This document shows, piece after piece, positions 23,945-35,936 of a stretch of DNA of 64,000 nucleotides. Source of the DNA: Arenicola marina. Taxonomy: Eukaryota > Annelida > Polychaeta > Arenicolidae. The notes beneath the pieces are model-generated. The model had not been told where the DNA came from, made no database searches, and saw nothing but the letters and a program-made list of their open reading frames with translations. A program made the position numbers and the translations under genes. How positions within the stretch are numbered: the stretch's first letter is position 1; each line of letters opens with the position of its first letter. Location: positions 3,922,823-3,986,822 of the forward strand of contig OZ025252.1 in NCBI GenBank assembly GCA_964019135.1. Reading direction: 5' to 3'.

Positions 23945-24360
23945 ACACGAGCCGAAAGCGACACGAGCCGAAAGCGACACGAGCCGAAAGCGAGACGAGC
24001 TGAAAGCGACACGAGCCGAAAGCGACACGAGCCGAAAGCGACACGAGCCGAAAGCGACACGAGCCGAAAGCGACACGAGCCGAAAGCGACACGAGCTGAA
24101 AGCGACACGGGCCGAAAGCGACACGAGCCGAAGGCGACACGAGCCGAAAGCGACACGAGCCGAAAGCGACACGAGCCGAAAGCGACACGAGCCGAAAGCG
24201 ACACGAACCGAAAGCGACACGAGCCGAAAGCGACACGAACCGAAAGCGACACGAGCCGAAAGCGATGCGGGTTGAAAGCAAACGAGCCAAAACTTGAGTG
24301 ACGCGGTCCGAAAGCGAACGAGCCGAAAGCGACGCGGGCTGAAATTGACGTAGGTTGAAA
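23945..24360. repeat. 16-bp tandem array, about 24 copies
   Basis: Units of acacgagccgaaagcg, increasingly degenerate after 24240. As 16 leaves remainder 1 on division by 3, every forward frame cycles through the same 48-nt, 16-aa super-repeat (HEPKATRAESDTSRKR), and all reverse frames do likewise. Long open frames on both strands (up to 265 aa) are therefore automatic and are not annotated as genes. Confidence 0.93.
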
Positions 24361-24514
24361 GCGCGGCCGGAGCTGATTGCTCAAAGCTCAGTGTGCGGGA
24401 TGGGGCGGGAAAAAACCGCGCGGGACCGTGTTCATTCGAACACTAATTAATGTCACTTCATGTTCCGATCGACGTGTGGGATGACCAGAAAGATAATCAA
24501 TGTTATAATAACTT

Positions 24515-26727
24515 ATACAGTTAAATCGATTGTATTGTAGATTTATGAGACAAAAAACCAAAGAATCTGAGCATGATTATAAAAAATATAAAAATAAGCT
24601 TTTATCCACTGTTAGAGCGGCAGAAAAAACGTATTATCAGTCCGCCATAAAAGCAAATAAAAACAACTTGTTTAAGATGTGGAAAACAATTAAAGAGGTA
24701 GAAAACAAAAAACAAGGTCAGAAGTTCCAAACGACATTTTCGATAAGAGGAGGACTGATTACAGACAGAAGCCAAATTGCTAATGAGTTTAATAACTACT
24801 TTGTTAATGTTGGTAAATCTATATCAAAAACAACCCCAAGAAATGGAGATTCACCACTCACGTTTATGAAAGATACCAATACTAAGTCGCTTTTCCTTGA
24901 GCCAGTTACTAGTAGTGAAGTCCGCAACCCCCTTGCATCCCTAAAGAACAGCTCACCAGGATGGGACTCGCTAACAGCCAAAGTAATCAAAACGATTATA
25001 GATCCCCTCACCCAACCCCTAACTCATGTAATTAATCTCTCATTTAGTGAAGGGATATTTCTCGAAGAACTTAAACGTGCAAAAGTAACACCTATCCTGA
25101 AAGGGGGGGATAGTAAATTATTTACTAACTACAGACCAATTTCAATTCTTCCTTCAACATTTTCTAAAGTGTTCGAACAGCTGATGCAGAAACGTCTAAT
25201 CAACTTTATTAACAAATAGGACTTACTACACAAAAACCAATTTGATTTTAGATCAAATCACTCTACTACCTTAGCCCTTTTACTTCTGCAAGATAAACTA
25301 ACAACTGCTAGGAAAATGGGACAAACTACTGTTGGTATATTTCTTGATTTCTCAAAAGCCTTCGATACGGTTGACCACGATATAATGTTTAAAAAATTAG
25401 ACAGATACGGCGTATGAGGGCTTGCTTTAACGTGGCTAAAAAGTTACCTCAATGCGAGAGAACAGTTTGTAGTTTACAATAATACATTTTCGAACAGATC
25501 TCGTAGTATGTGGAGTCCCGCAAGGTTCTGTTCTAGGTCCACTTTTATTTCTTTTATACATTAATGACTTAATGAATGTAAGTAAGCAATTGTTTGGAAT
25601 CTTATTTGCAGATGATTCTAATTTCTTTATATCGGGCAAAGATATCAATAACACGATTGAAACGCTGAATGGGGAATTAAAACACATACAGTATTGGTTA
25701 CAAATTAGTAAGCTTGCTCTCAATCTCGATAAAACTAAATTCATGGTTTTCAAACCCAAGCGAAAGAAAATTAGTATTCACAGCAGTGTCATCATTTCTG
25801 GCGAAACTGTTGTACAAACTACTATCACGAAATTTGTGGGAGTACAATTAGACTGTGACCTTCTGTGGAAACAACATATAGATTATATTAAAAGTAAAAT
25901 GGCAAGGGCGCTTGGAATAATCACTTGTGCAAGGAAAATGTTAACCAATGACACCCTACGGATTTTATATAATTGTTTTGTATCTCCATATCTATCATAT
26001 CGTATTGAAGTATGGGGAGCTTCGTGTAGTAGCTTTTTAACCCCTCTTATCGTGATCCCAAAAAAAGCAGTTCGCATATTGTCTGGAGTTAATAAATGGG
26101 CCCACTCAGCGCCGTTATTTGTAACGAATAAGATTCTCCCGCTCACATCATTATACGAGTATAGCGTTTTATCATTTATGTTTAAGCAATACAATGGATT
26201 GCAACCTCTTATAATAAAAGATTTGTTTATAAGAAATGCTGACATACATAAGTATAACACTAGAAGGTCGCAGCTATTACATGTTCCTAAGCACAAGTGT
26301 CAATTGACGAAAATATCTATGAGATATAATGGGATATATATTTTTAATAAATGGTTTGGTAAGGTAAACTTTCAATCATCGCTTCACCTTTTCAAGAGAA
26401 ATACTAAGGATAGTTTGTTAAATATAATTGATACGAGTAATTTAACTAATGTTAATTTGATGTGTAACTAGCCATCACAATATAATCATATATGTTACTG
26501 AGTTAATAGAAAGAAAGAACTATTATAGTGCAACGATTGGGCCAAATCGATATTATCTAGATTGCTGTACTACCGTTCCATGTTCCAGTTTTTTGTTGTT
26601 GTTTTGAGCTTTTTTTTTTTCTTTCTTTTTTTTGAGCAAATAAGCCTCGGCTTCTGCTCCTGGCCAACCAGTTCTGTATTATCTTGATTTGTGTACTCTT
26701 CATGGCAATAAAAGATTATTATTATTA
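24515..26727 (+). mobile_element. Dead, 5'-truncated non-LTR retrotransposon (LINE)
   Basis: Reverse transcriptase domain in pieces: 24530-25219, with the pre-RT region and NYRPISILP block, ended by an in-frame stop; a middle part (25220-25510) with DFSKAFDTVDH, a further stop near 25415 and a frameshift near 25505; then 25572-26471 with the FADDSNFF catalytic box and C-terminal domain to a natural-looking stop. The N-terminal endonuclease is absent, as expected for 5' truncation. The 3' end is an 'aataaaagattattattatt' tail at about 26706-26727, typical of CR1/L2/Jockey-type elements. Two stops and a frameshift make it inactive. It is in antisense to the fuseless-like gene and its tail abuts that gene's exon. 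Confidence 0.9.
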
Positions 26728-26728
26728 C

Positions 26729-28525
26729 CGTGATCTCCAGGTGGGTCCACAAGTTCTGCAAGTAGTCGATGGGTGGGGTGACGCCGCCTCCGTCGCTGAG
26801 CTGTCCATCCTTGATCACCCCATTACCGCTGATGGTCCTCAGGCCCTGCAGCAGGGCCAAGCCGCCCGTGCCTACCGCGTGGCACGCCCACCCGCCCACA
26901 CGCTTATCAGGCAGCACGGCCGTTGCCAGTAGCAACCACCCGCCGTACCACACCAGGATGACCCCGACCAGGACCAGCACCAGGTAGACATCCTCCCAGA
27001 GAGTCCGGAGCAGTGTCCCCCGGGAGCCGCCCTTGTTGTCAAGTCGGCGCGAGAGGCGGGCAGCCTGGGGGTGGAGACCGCAAAGGATCATCAGCCAGAG
27101 GGTGCCCACCCCCAGGGCCAGGCCACAGGGCCACAGGCGACCCCCGGGCTGCACCAATGCCTCGCAGGTGTTCCACATCCCCCGCCAGACTACGATGACG
27201 ACTGTCTTCACGAGGGCTTGAGTCAGCACGTGGTCAGCGCACAGCTTCCAAACCCCCTCGTGGCGCTATAACAATCCACCAAAATCTACTATATATCCAA
27301 CGTTGCATATAATGAGACAGAAACACACATATAACGACAGGCCAACTTAAAGCAATATATTCCGTAATGTTTTGTATTACCAACCTCTTCGCCATGTCAA
27401 ATAAGTATATTCTGTCTTAACTTTAAATCCTGAAAGTCTGCGGGCTATCCGGAGAGAAGCAATTTATTCACCGGACCAGAAGTTGGTGGCGGGCTTTATA
27501 TCCCTGGGCGCCTGTTCGCTGTTCGGTTTTGTGTGTGATGTCGACCGCGGCTCGCTATCACGTCCGCTCGCGATATAAATAAACCTTGCAGTTTTATGTT
27601 GAAATTGTTGTTTTACAGACTCTCAAAGATATGAAACATATATGCACCATCATTTTGAGATACTTTTAGTCTTGATTCTGAAATATAACAAATCTAAGAT
27701 GGCGCATGTAAGTATATTGCTTTAATAATTACCCATAATTAATAATTACCCACTTACTTCACGGTTATTAAAAATGAAGAATAACATTTAAAAAATACTT
27801 TGCGTTGAGCAATTGATTACCAGCCCTCAGTTATCTATTCGACATAGTGAATTTATGGTTGACAAATTAGCCTAGAGAACCTTTATATCAAGCCACGACG
27901 TCGACAAGAACGCGTCCTCGTCAACGTCCATTGCGATGGCCCACGGGACGGCACACGTCATCACCAGACATCTGCAGAGAGCGGCCGTGCACAGAACAGC
28001 AGCCCCGAACATGGTGCTGCCCCCTAGCGAATAATTAGTGTGATACACATCGGCCAAGTGCCAGGCGCTGTTCCAGTGCCCCAGGTTGAGGAAGGCATAT
28101 CCGTACAAATACACCCTAGTCATCACGAAGTACACAGGCGTGCATTTCTTCACTTTATCAACTTCATCTTTCAACAAAACTGACAAGCAATTGAATAATG
28201 ACAAGATCGCAACGCTGATGATGAGTGAAGCCCACAATTTTCTCTGGGTACGGCAAAGTCTGTACTCCGTGTCGACGGGCAGTTCCGGCTCATCTGGAGC
28301 GGAGAATTTCGACAGGTTCGGAAGGAGTTTCGTGGACGTAGTGCAGTTTCGGTCCGTGATGAATCCATCAGAACCGCTAGGTGTATGGACGCAATGGTTC
28401 TTGGTGAGGTAGACATCCCAGACATCCCACGTGCCGCGGAAGTAAAATACCGAGAGAGGGAAGATCAGCGAATAGACGATAAGTACGTTGGCAAACCACA
28501 CCCCTCTATCCCTCTGCAAGCCCAT
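26729..28525 (-). CDS. Fuseless-like multi-pass membrane protein (partial)
   Basis: Two exons: 28525 (ATG) or about 28513 (after ttgcag) to 27881, then 27265-26729, phase 0 at the junction. About 394 codons in all. The translation has about eight hydrophobic segments in two similar halves, each with an aromatic 'RG-W' signature after a membrane helix (YFRGTWDVWDVYL in exon 1, VVWRGMWNTCEAL in exon 2), and acidic DVDEDAFLSTSW ending the first half. This fits the invertebrate Fuseless family (8-TM, presynaptic calcium-channel organisation in Drosophila), recalled from memory. The 27881 donor (AAG then GTTCTC) is weak; the 27265 acceptor (ttgttatag) is better than one at 27244. The right end is odd: coding runs straight into the antisense tail of a LINE. 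Either a 5' splice site GTAATA lies at the boundary, or the frame continues 53 codons into LINE sequence to a stop at 26570. The true N-terminus may lie in an unseen upstream exon. Confidence 0.6.
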
Positions 28526-28599
28526 CGCGTGAATAGCAATTGAGTAACTATACGGAGTAGCAGCATGAAGGCTCAACAAACGTCGTCATTAGTTGGCGT

Positions 28600-31234
28600 A
28601 TTATATACGCATATGGTATCAAACTGCTTTCATGATCCTAAAATGGTAACAGTGTTCACCGTCGGCCTCAAATCTAAATGTGTGTTGACGATTTCAAACG
28701 TCGAGACATGACCTGAAGCGGCGGACAACAATGTACTGCCAGCTGACGTATCGGGGAGCTTGAGTGTACGAATACATGGCCTACTTCCTTGCTCGGGTGC
28801 TCGTGACGCGGTGGAGGTAAGTACATGCAAACTATATGTAACAGTTCACAGTGAAACGAACGAGATACCTGTATACATAACAAGGTAACCTGGCACATGA
28901 GTCGGAGTCGGATGACCGTAAATTTGGTTACGGTCACGGTCATCCCAAGACAGCGGCGGCGAATTCGGGGGAGTTTTGTTTCCGCTGTATACTTACTGTT
29001 TACTAGATAAATCAGTAAAAAGTGAAAAGTAAACTCACCCGAATTCGGCGTTGTCATCTGGGTAACTAAAATCACGCTCGTTAAGTTGCGCCCAGTCATG
29101 GCTGAATATTTCACCCTGTGCCATGCGAATGTTCCATTCGAGGGTGAAGAAATCGGCCCCTGGCCTTTTGGTACAGAACTTTAAATTAAACTCTCATGGA
29201 TGCGACGTAACTGGACACTAATGGCCATAATCCCAGTAACTTTCGAGGAGCTTAGGTCGGGGGCGTGGGGGAGGGGGTGGGGGCATTGCCACTGGACTTC
29301 ACCATTTCTCTACACGCTTGAGGTTCTGGGAAGAGATCAGTATCATTGCTCTATTATTGACGCAGATAACACGCCATGACGACACCAGATTTACGAGTTG
29401 GGGGGGGGGGGGTGCATTTGCAGGAATGATATGTATATCGTCTCTCCCTAACCGAAGGTCCAGGTTCCCCTCCCTCCCCTCCCCCCCCATCCCCCCCCCC
29501 CCCCCTGCGACCAAATATACAATCATAGTTGATAGTCTAGACATCGTTGATTAATTATACAGGTAGATTTTAGAGCTTGCACTGAAAACAAAACGGCCTG
29601 TCACGCGGGGGGTGGTGGGGAGGGGGCGGGGGCCGCTTTATTTCCCTCGCCAGCATCCGACATTGATGCATTCACCCATCGCCAGATAAAACCTTCTACC
29701 AGGTAAAAAAAAAGTGCATTATGTAGGCTATACCACACGCTTCTCAACCGTGTACAAATAAATCACATTTGCCTCCGTCTTTATAGTTTCATCTGGACGA
29801 GCAAGGCCATAGTACAATTACCAAAGTGACATAGGAGTGCACTCGTTCTATTTCCATCAGTAACCAGACCATTACTTTTGTTGGTGGACGATTTATTGAT
29901 AAGGGCAAAAAACTACACATTGCGCAGACACCCATAATTCCTGGTCTCATGGGGGTTGTGCTTCACACTGGTACCCGATGCGTCCGATAGCTACGTATGA
30001 GGGATGCCCCCCGCCCCCCCCCCCCCCCCCCACCTGCAGGGGCTTAGTTAGGGATACCGTACGATGACCAGATCTTGTAAATAAATAAATTGGGTAGGGA
30101 GGGGACAAAATCCGTTTAACAGACGTAATTGACAATCGAGGGGTCGGGTTGTCAAATGATATGACTAAAAAATTATCTCTCACTCTCACTCTCTCACTCT
30201 CTTATTTACATTACATTTATATCCAATTTATTATGGATACGTCCTCGAAATCAAGTATTGTTATAAACTAGGCAATGAGTATTACGTGAGCTATACGGAA
30301 ATACGTGGTTTATGCTTTATAAGAATCTGATCAGTCATTTACGTAGCAATCGTGAGTTAGCCTATATTGTCCTACCTCCAGTCGCTCAGCCTCTTGCGCC
30401 AGACGGCGAGCATCAGTGGCTCGCTGGCCGCGACAGGCGCTGGTATACAGAATGTCGGTCCGAAGGATGTACTTCACGCCGGATATATTAGAAGTTCGAG
30501 CTTCTGTCAATGTCACCCCCGAATGTCACCGTCTCGTGCAATACAGGGAAATGACCGCTGAGAGGATGGACACCCACCCCCCACTACCACCACCACGCAG
30601 TTTAGGCCTGGCAGCAATGATACGAGGAAGTGGAGACACCCTCACGGTCCCAGTCGACGCGTGAATGTTGGCCATGGTGTCACCACATTATTTTCGTGAC
30701 TTTAACAGTAAAACTATTTTCCGCTATTTCTGAGCTTTAATAGTAAAACTTTGTTCGACTAGTTTACCATTGTACCATTTACCAAGTATCTTTACCCGGG
30801 GCTGCGGCTATGTAATTACGAAATACGGTTTAAGTCAGGTAAGAAATATTGCTTGCTGAGACAAATCTAAACGCTCCACTGAACCGTGACTGTTTGTGTA
30901 TATGTGGCACATCCGTTTCTGCAGGCCACACCCTCAAACCTGGGTCTTTATTAGCAAGCCTAAATAGGCCAAGGTCCATGAGCGCCGTGAAGGTCACCTC
31001 AAGGTCAGCCGTAGATCAGTCCCAACGGCTAGGGCGCGGAAAGATATGCCACTCGCTCTGGTCGAATTGTTAAAGTTGCTTTAATTTAAAGTGAATCAGA
31101 CTTGCTTGGTGTATGGTGTGAGGTCCTCGTTAGAAGACCTCGCGTGCTTGGATCAAGAGGGGGATTAGTAAAACCCTCGTCTTGGTCCTCAACGTGTTAA
31201 ATTTGTTATTGGCGTCCACATGTATGTCTATAAC
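28600..31234. other. Intergenic stretch between the fuseless-like and 2OG-oxygenase genes
   Basis: No intact exon recognised besides the decayed exon copy at 30376-30484. Contains poly-G/C runs at 29401, 29500 and 30015, and a (CTCACT)n-like run at 30178-30200. Confidence 0.4.
30376..30484 (-). pseudogene. Decayed duplicate of 2OG-oxygenase exon 5
   Basis: Strong nucleotide similarity to exon 5 (31810-31693), starting atccggcgtgaagtac and ending at the same donor (CTGGAG then GTAGG). It is 9 nt shorter, with compensating small indels that scramble the middle of the translation while SGVKYILRTDILY and RLAQEAERLE remain. The acceptor AG is lost (cttctaatat where exon 5 has cttctag). It lies 0.9 kb beyond the gene's own stop, so it is probably not used. 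Confidence 0.75.
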
Positions 31235-31240
31235 TTTATT
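31235..31240 (-). promoter_or_regulatory. Candidate polyadenylation signal of the 2OG-oxygenase gene
   Basis: AATAAA on the minus strand, about 130 nt after the stop codon at 31368-31370. Confidence 0.5.
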
Positions 31241-31367
31241 TTGTTGCAACCATTATGACAAAAGGTCGTCACATATCACATATCTCACATTATGGCCCTT
31301 TCACATGAGAGAAAGAACTGGATATATTATAGCAGTGTTGAGGACCCGCTGGGTGCGTCTGGCCGGG

Positions 31368-34300
31368 TTAGGTGGGGCATCCATACGACTCGGCTAGCGA
31401 TGGCGACAACCTGAACGCCTTCCGGTACATCTCCATCGCTCTCATGCAGTCTCCCATGGCCTGAAACACACATGTACAGAACACATTGAACACAATGAAC
31501 ACAGCGAATACAATGAATACAGAGAATGCAATAAATACAGTGAATAACACAATGGACACAGTGAAAAGTGAATACAATGAACACAGTAAATACAATGAAT
31601 ACAGTGATTAACAATGGACACAGTGAATACAATGAATACAATAAACACAGTGAATACAATGAACACAGTGAATGCAATGAATAGTGTCCTACCTCCAGTC
31701 GTTCAGCCTCTTGCGCCAGACGGAGGGCCTCTGTTTCCTGGTCGCTGATGGCTGGCCCGGACTGGCGCTGGTACAGAATGTCTGTCCGAAGTATGTACTT
31801 TACGCCGGATCTAGAAGATAAGGAAGCACTAATAGTTTTCCCAATCATCCATCTGAGCGTTCTACTCACTGTACAAGAACGAAAGAAACGTCCTGTTTCA
31901 TCTGCGGCGTTAAAATGTCAATGTTGGAATAGTCTATTTCGTTAAGGATTAGTTTTACGAACTACTGCGTTTGTATATTACTCATTGTAGCGACATTCCA
32001 CCAATGACTAGCATGGCAAATGCTGGATCACGGCAAGGCGAATTAGCCTAGATTCAACATATATTATGTAAATCTTCACAGATACTAAAGCCAAACAATG
32101 ACACTTACCCGAGAGCTTGGCCCTCGTGGAGTCGGTGGTGGTTAAATACTATGCCCAGACCCGGCTCAGGCTGGATACGGCACAGAATGTTCTTCTCTTC
32201 TGCGGTGTAGCGACCTTTATCATCCTAGAGGGCGATAGTGTGAGTGATATAATAAATCGAGTTCTAACCCGGATAATAGTAATTAACATCTTTATATCTT
32301 CAAAAATATGATGGTTATAATGTGTACATGGTAAACATGATCTATCGAGTAGACCGCTTCAGGGGCCCACGTCCGAAAAGGACACACGCTATTGAAAGCG
32401 AAATTTTGCTGTATATTGACCAATGAGGGGGCAGGAATCCAGCCGCGTCGTCTACCATCACGTTACGCTTATTTGTTGCATCACACGATCAAGATTGACT
32501 TTACTTGCAGAAGGGAGCCTTTGTTCAGACCTTGTTAGATCGCCACACAGATACGTATTTCAGAACTAGCTAGAACTTTCTTGGGAATACTTGTGTTTTC
32601 TGGAGGGCGGAGTGTAGGTCTACTCGTGCCCTGTGGGCTCATAGCTCATATGATTTTGGTTAACCGCATGCGTCATCTACCAAGCCGCCTGCTACTATCT
32701 AATTATACTACCTCATTTTACATTTTGATTTACATCCGTCCCTCTGCGTAAGAAGATGGGATTGCTCATTACCATGTAAAGTATCTGCTCCTCGTCGACA
32801 AAATTGGTGGAGCCTCCCTGAAAGCCCCCGTTGAGGTAGATCATCGCGGTCTTCATGGTTCGGACGTCCGCCGAGACTACAAAATGGCCGTCGAAGTGCG
32901 GCCCGAAGTGACCGCCAGGCTCGTAGCGACACAACCGGAACAACTGAACCGACAACAGATTACATGAATACAGCCATTTCCTGGTTGTCCCAACCAGCTA
33001 GGTCTCTAGATTAAACTTCGAGATTGCAACAATAACTATTCGTACACATATACAGGAGCAAAGCCAGCTTAGAAAGAAGTCGATGACAATGTTTTGCGGA
33101 ACTTTTAAACAAGTGCAGCTGGCCTCATATATACACGCTGCTCAAACAGCTTTAGTCCACTGACCGACTTTTACATGATGTGCATGTATCTTCATTTTGA
33201 TCGACTTCGCGCGGTGACCAGAAAGGTTGTAGTCGACGATAATTCCCCAAACAAAATAAACGAAATAGTTCGTCATTCTAGTTTCCGGTGCTATAGTTTG
33301 GTCGGAGTTTGTCGGACGGATGTGCGCTATAGATGTTATAGATAAGGCGAATTTCATTTTGCCCACATTTTGAATCGATAGTTTTATTCCAATCAATAAG
33401 CCTAAATGTAACTGTCAAATGGAAAAACCGGGACATACGTCGTTCACCCTGAGAGGGGTCCAGGTTCCTTGAAGCAGAGTCGGAACACCATGTATGTGGA
33501 CTTCATGGGGGTCTCCAGGGATGTCAAAGTCCTTCAGGAACGGCTCAACTCTCTTCCAGAGAAGGTCGGCAAGCTGCGGGGACCGCAGAACTATCCTGGG
33601 TGGCAACGACAGAACATTGACACTCCACATCCAGCTGCCTGTCGCACCTATTCATATCTTCTCTCTCGTACCACGGCTTTGATGGCCACATTTGCTCAGA
33701 CACCAAGTTATTAATGCCAAATGTGTGGCAATTAATGCTATGGTGGTACCAGTCGGTGTACTTTTTGTGTTTTGCGGGTGGGCCGAAATGTCCGTGGGTC
33801 GAAGCTTAATAGTGTGGTAATTTTCTCTCCACTCCCACCCTCCACCCACCACCCCATAAAAACGCTCAAAGAAAACAACATATTTTGCTTTCATGTAGGG
33901 AACATGGGGTAAAATGACCCATCGGGGTCATATGGCCCACCACAATATCGCGCAATTGCGGTGCTGCCACCTGTATTGAAGCGTTTTATATCTGTTCCTG
34001 TTTGTTACGTGATACCATAACAACTCTACATGGGCGCTGAAGCAGACAGCTGACCTTTGTTACCGAAGTAACAGATTCTGGGATGTTGCCCTCTACGGTA
34101 AACACTGGAAGAAAGTAGAACTCAGTGGATACTAGCTTGGGGGAAAATTTTGAAATAACACGATCAAAGAAAAGTATAAGTCAAGCCCCAAACGTAAATC
34201 AGATGCGGAATATACTGCGCAGTATTTTTCATACAGCGGTCAAATGTTAAAGTTACTAACAGGGGCAAAATGACCCACGCTGCTTGGGGCAAAAAGACTG

Positions 34301-35936
34301 AGTGGGCCGTTTTACCCCCATCCAATTTAATATGTATACACCTAACAGAAACGATTATCTTTAGCAAACTGGATGATATGTCCACTGAATCGGAACATCT
34401 TTGATGATCACGAATATGCTTGAAAAGAAAACGATGTGCGTCACTGAGCTTGAAGAAGAACAGAAAGAGTATGGCAAGGCCCGGCTGATTTCGAGAAGTC
34501 AATAAGAGTCATAAAAGTCAATGTCAGGATAAAACACAACTAGATGGGTGGGGGGGGGGGCACTATTATACAAATCTGGTGGTGGGGTTCTGCGGGTGCC
34601 TTGATGCATGAGAGCGGATATTTGTGATGAAAACGATACCCCTATAGGTTCGGTAGGTTTGGAGTCGGTAGATTCCGGACAGCTCCGGACAGGTATCTGC
34701 GGCGTAGTGATATACTTGGGCAGTGGCCAGCCTGTGTGGTGGTCCGCCGGCTCAAGTAGTCCCGTTACCCACAATCCCTAGCGATCCAGACAAAACCGCG
34801 CGGTTTGAACTGTAGCGTCAGTTTGGTTGCGGTTTCTGGATCAGCGGGATAGTAACGGGACGACTTGCGGTGGATCACCACAGGATCGATATTTACTTAG
34901 ATTGCCGGGCCACCGTTTTCAAACACGTAAATAAACAACGGAAATATATTACACCGGTTGCGGTTATATCAGTCACAAACTGTACTTGGCCGCATATAGA
35001 TCGGACATTTATGATGAAAAAGATACCCCTATAGAGCGAATACTTTTGGCGGTGAAAAAGGGGGGGCTTTACCGCGGAAACCCCCAAACCCAGCAATGTA
35101 CTAAATCCCCCCCCCCCCGCGGAGGGGCGGATCCAGATATGCTGGGTATGGTGGGGGGGCGGTTTTGATTTTTATGTAGTAAATAGTGTGAATTATATCA
35201 TTTCTGTGTGTGATTCTTCTGGGTCAACCTGTTGCAGACAGTTAGGAGTTTGCCTTCTTAGGCTGTTCAGTTCACTCATTAACATGCTGAAATAAGGGGG
35301 CAAAATAACCCACTGTGACATAAAACATGTTTTTTGTGCTGCTTGACCCCCCCCCCCCAAAAAAAAATACAAATAAAGTTAAGGTGGTCATTTTGCCCCA
35401 TGTTCCCCTATATTCTGCGGTCCCGACAATAGGAATAATTGGCTTTCATATAGGCCCTCTACGTCTTCCCCCAACCCACCTTACACATTCTACGGCCCTG
35501 GCAATAAAAAATGAAAATAAAAATTATTGCGATCATATTAATACGCTCCTTTGTAACATAGATCGAGATATCGTTAGCCCTATAATTAGCCTACTCCCTG
35601 TCATACTTTAATATCCATACCAAAATCAGGCGACTTTACCCACCGATCCGAGTTTCTGTAGGACTTCTTGGCTTCCGGGATATCGCCAAATCCCAGTCGT
35701 TCCGCTTCCTGTATGTAATACTGGCATTCCGCTCCTGTCAGGATCTGACCCAGGAGAAACCCTTCGTCGCCAAAATCCAGAATCTCCCTCCGCTGCTGTT
35801 TCGGTGGTTGATATTCCGGATCTTCAAAAGCCGGGATGCTTTGTTCGTCACGACATATAGCCGACTCGGCGTCATCTAACAGTCTAAAGGCATTCAGATC
35901 CTCGGTCTTCGGTTTGTATTCCATCAACGATGCCAT
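31368..35936 (-). CDS. 2-oxoglutarate/Fe(II) dioxygenase (prolyl 4-hydroxylase-like), complete gene
   Basis: Six exons fit with consistent phases: 35936-35621, 33590-33439, 32943-32773, 32224-32109, 31810-31693 and 31460-31368, giving 321 aa. The double-stranded beta-helix core shows the iron ligands H172 and D174 (GPHFDG), preceded by RYEPGGHF, and H246 in HHRLHEG. R260 in KYILRTDILY is the expected 2-oxoglutarate-binding arginine. The pattern YEPG-HF-PH-DG, then HEG, then K-ILRTD is typical of soluble P4Hc-type oxygenases. No signal peptide is seen (N-terminus MASLMEYKPKTEDLNAF), so a cytosolic or nuclear enzyme is likely; the substrate is unknown. Exon 6 adds a short helical tail (MGDCMRAMEMYRKAF). 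The exon 1/2 join (TTTG then GTATGG; acceptor aggatag) is the least certain. Intron 1 carries a 1.5-kb TIR element and intron 5 a tandem repeat. All key residues are present, so it is probably active. Confidence 0.9.
31470..31685. repeat. AT-rich tandem repeat in intron 5 of the 2OG-oxygenase gene
   Basis: Variable 9-18-bp units such as 'gaacacagtgaatacaat' fill nearly the whole intron between exons 5 and 6. Open frames on the minus strand with repeated VFIVFTVFI are translations of the repeat. Confidence 0.9.
33896..35410. mobile_element. 1.5-kb TIR element in intron 1 of the 2OG-oxygenase gene
   Basis: Left end tagggaacatggggtaaaat and right end (reverse complement) taggggaacatggggcaaaa form terminal inverted repeats of about 25 bp; outer TA dinucleotides could be the target duplication. 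Internal 'ggggcaaaatgaccca' motifs recur (34261, 35297). It contains a second imperfect inverted repeat at about 34733-34882 (blocks 'agtagtcccgttac' and 'gtaacgggacgact') and poly-C runs. No transposase frame seen. Confidence 0.7.

Noticed and set aside
23587-24384. 265-aa minus-strand frame rich in FRLVSLSARVAFGSC
   Set aside because: Antisense of the 16-bp and 18-bp arrays.
31327-31869. 180-aa minus-strand frame spanning exon 5 and intron 5 of the 2OG-oxygenase gene
   Set aside because: Good splice sites end exon 5 at 31693 and start exon 6 at 31460; the rest is intronic tandem repeat.
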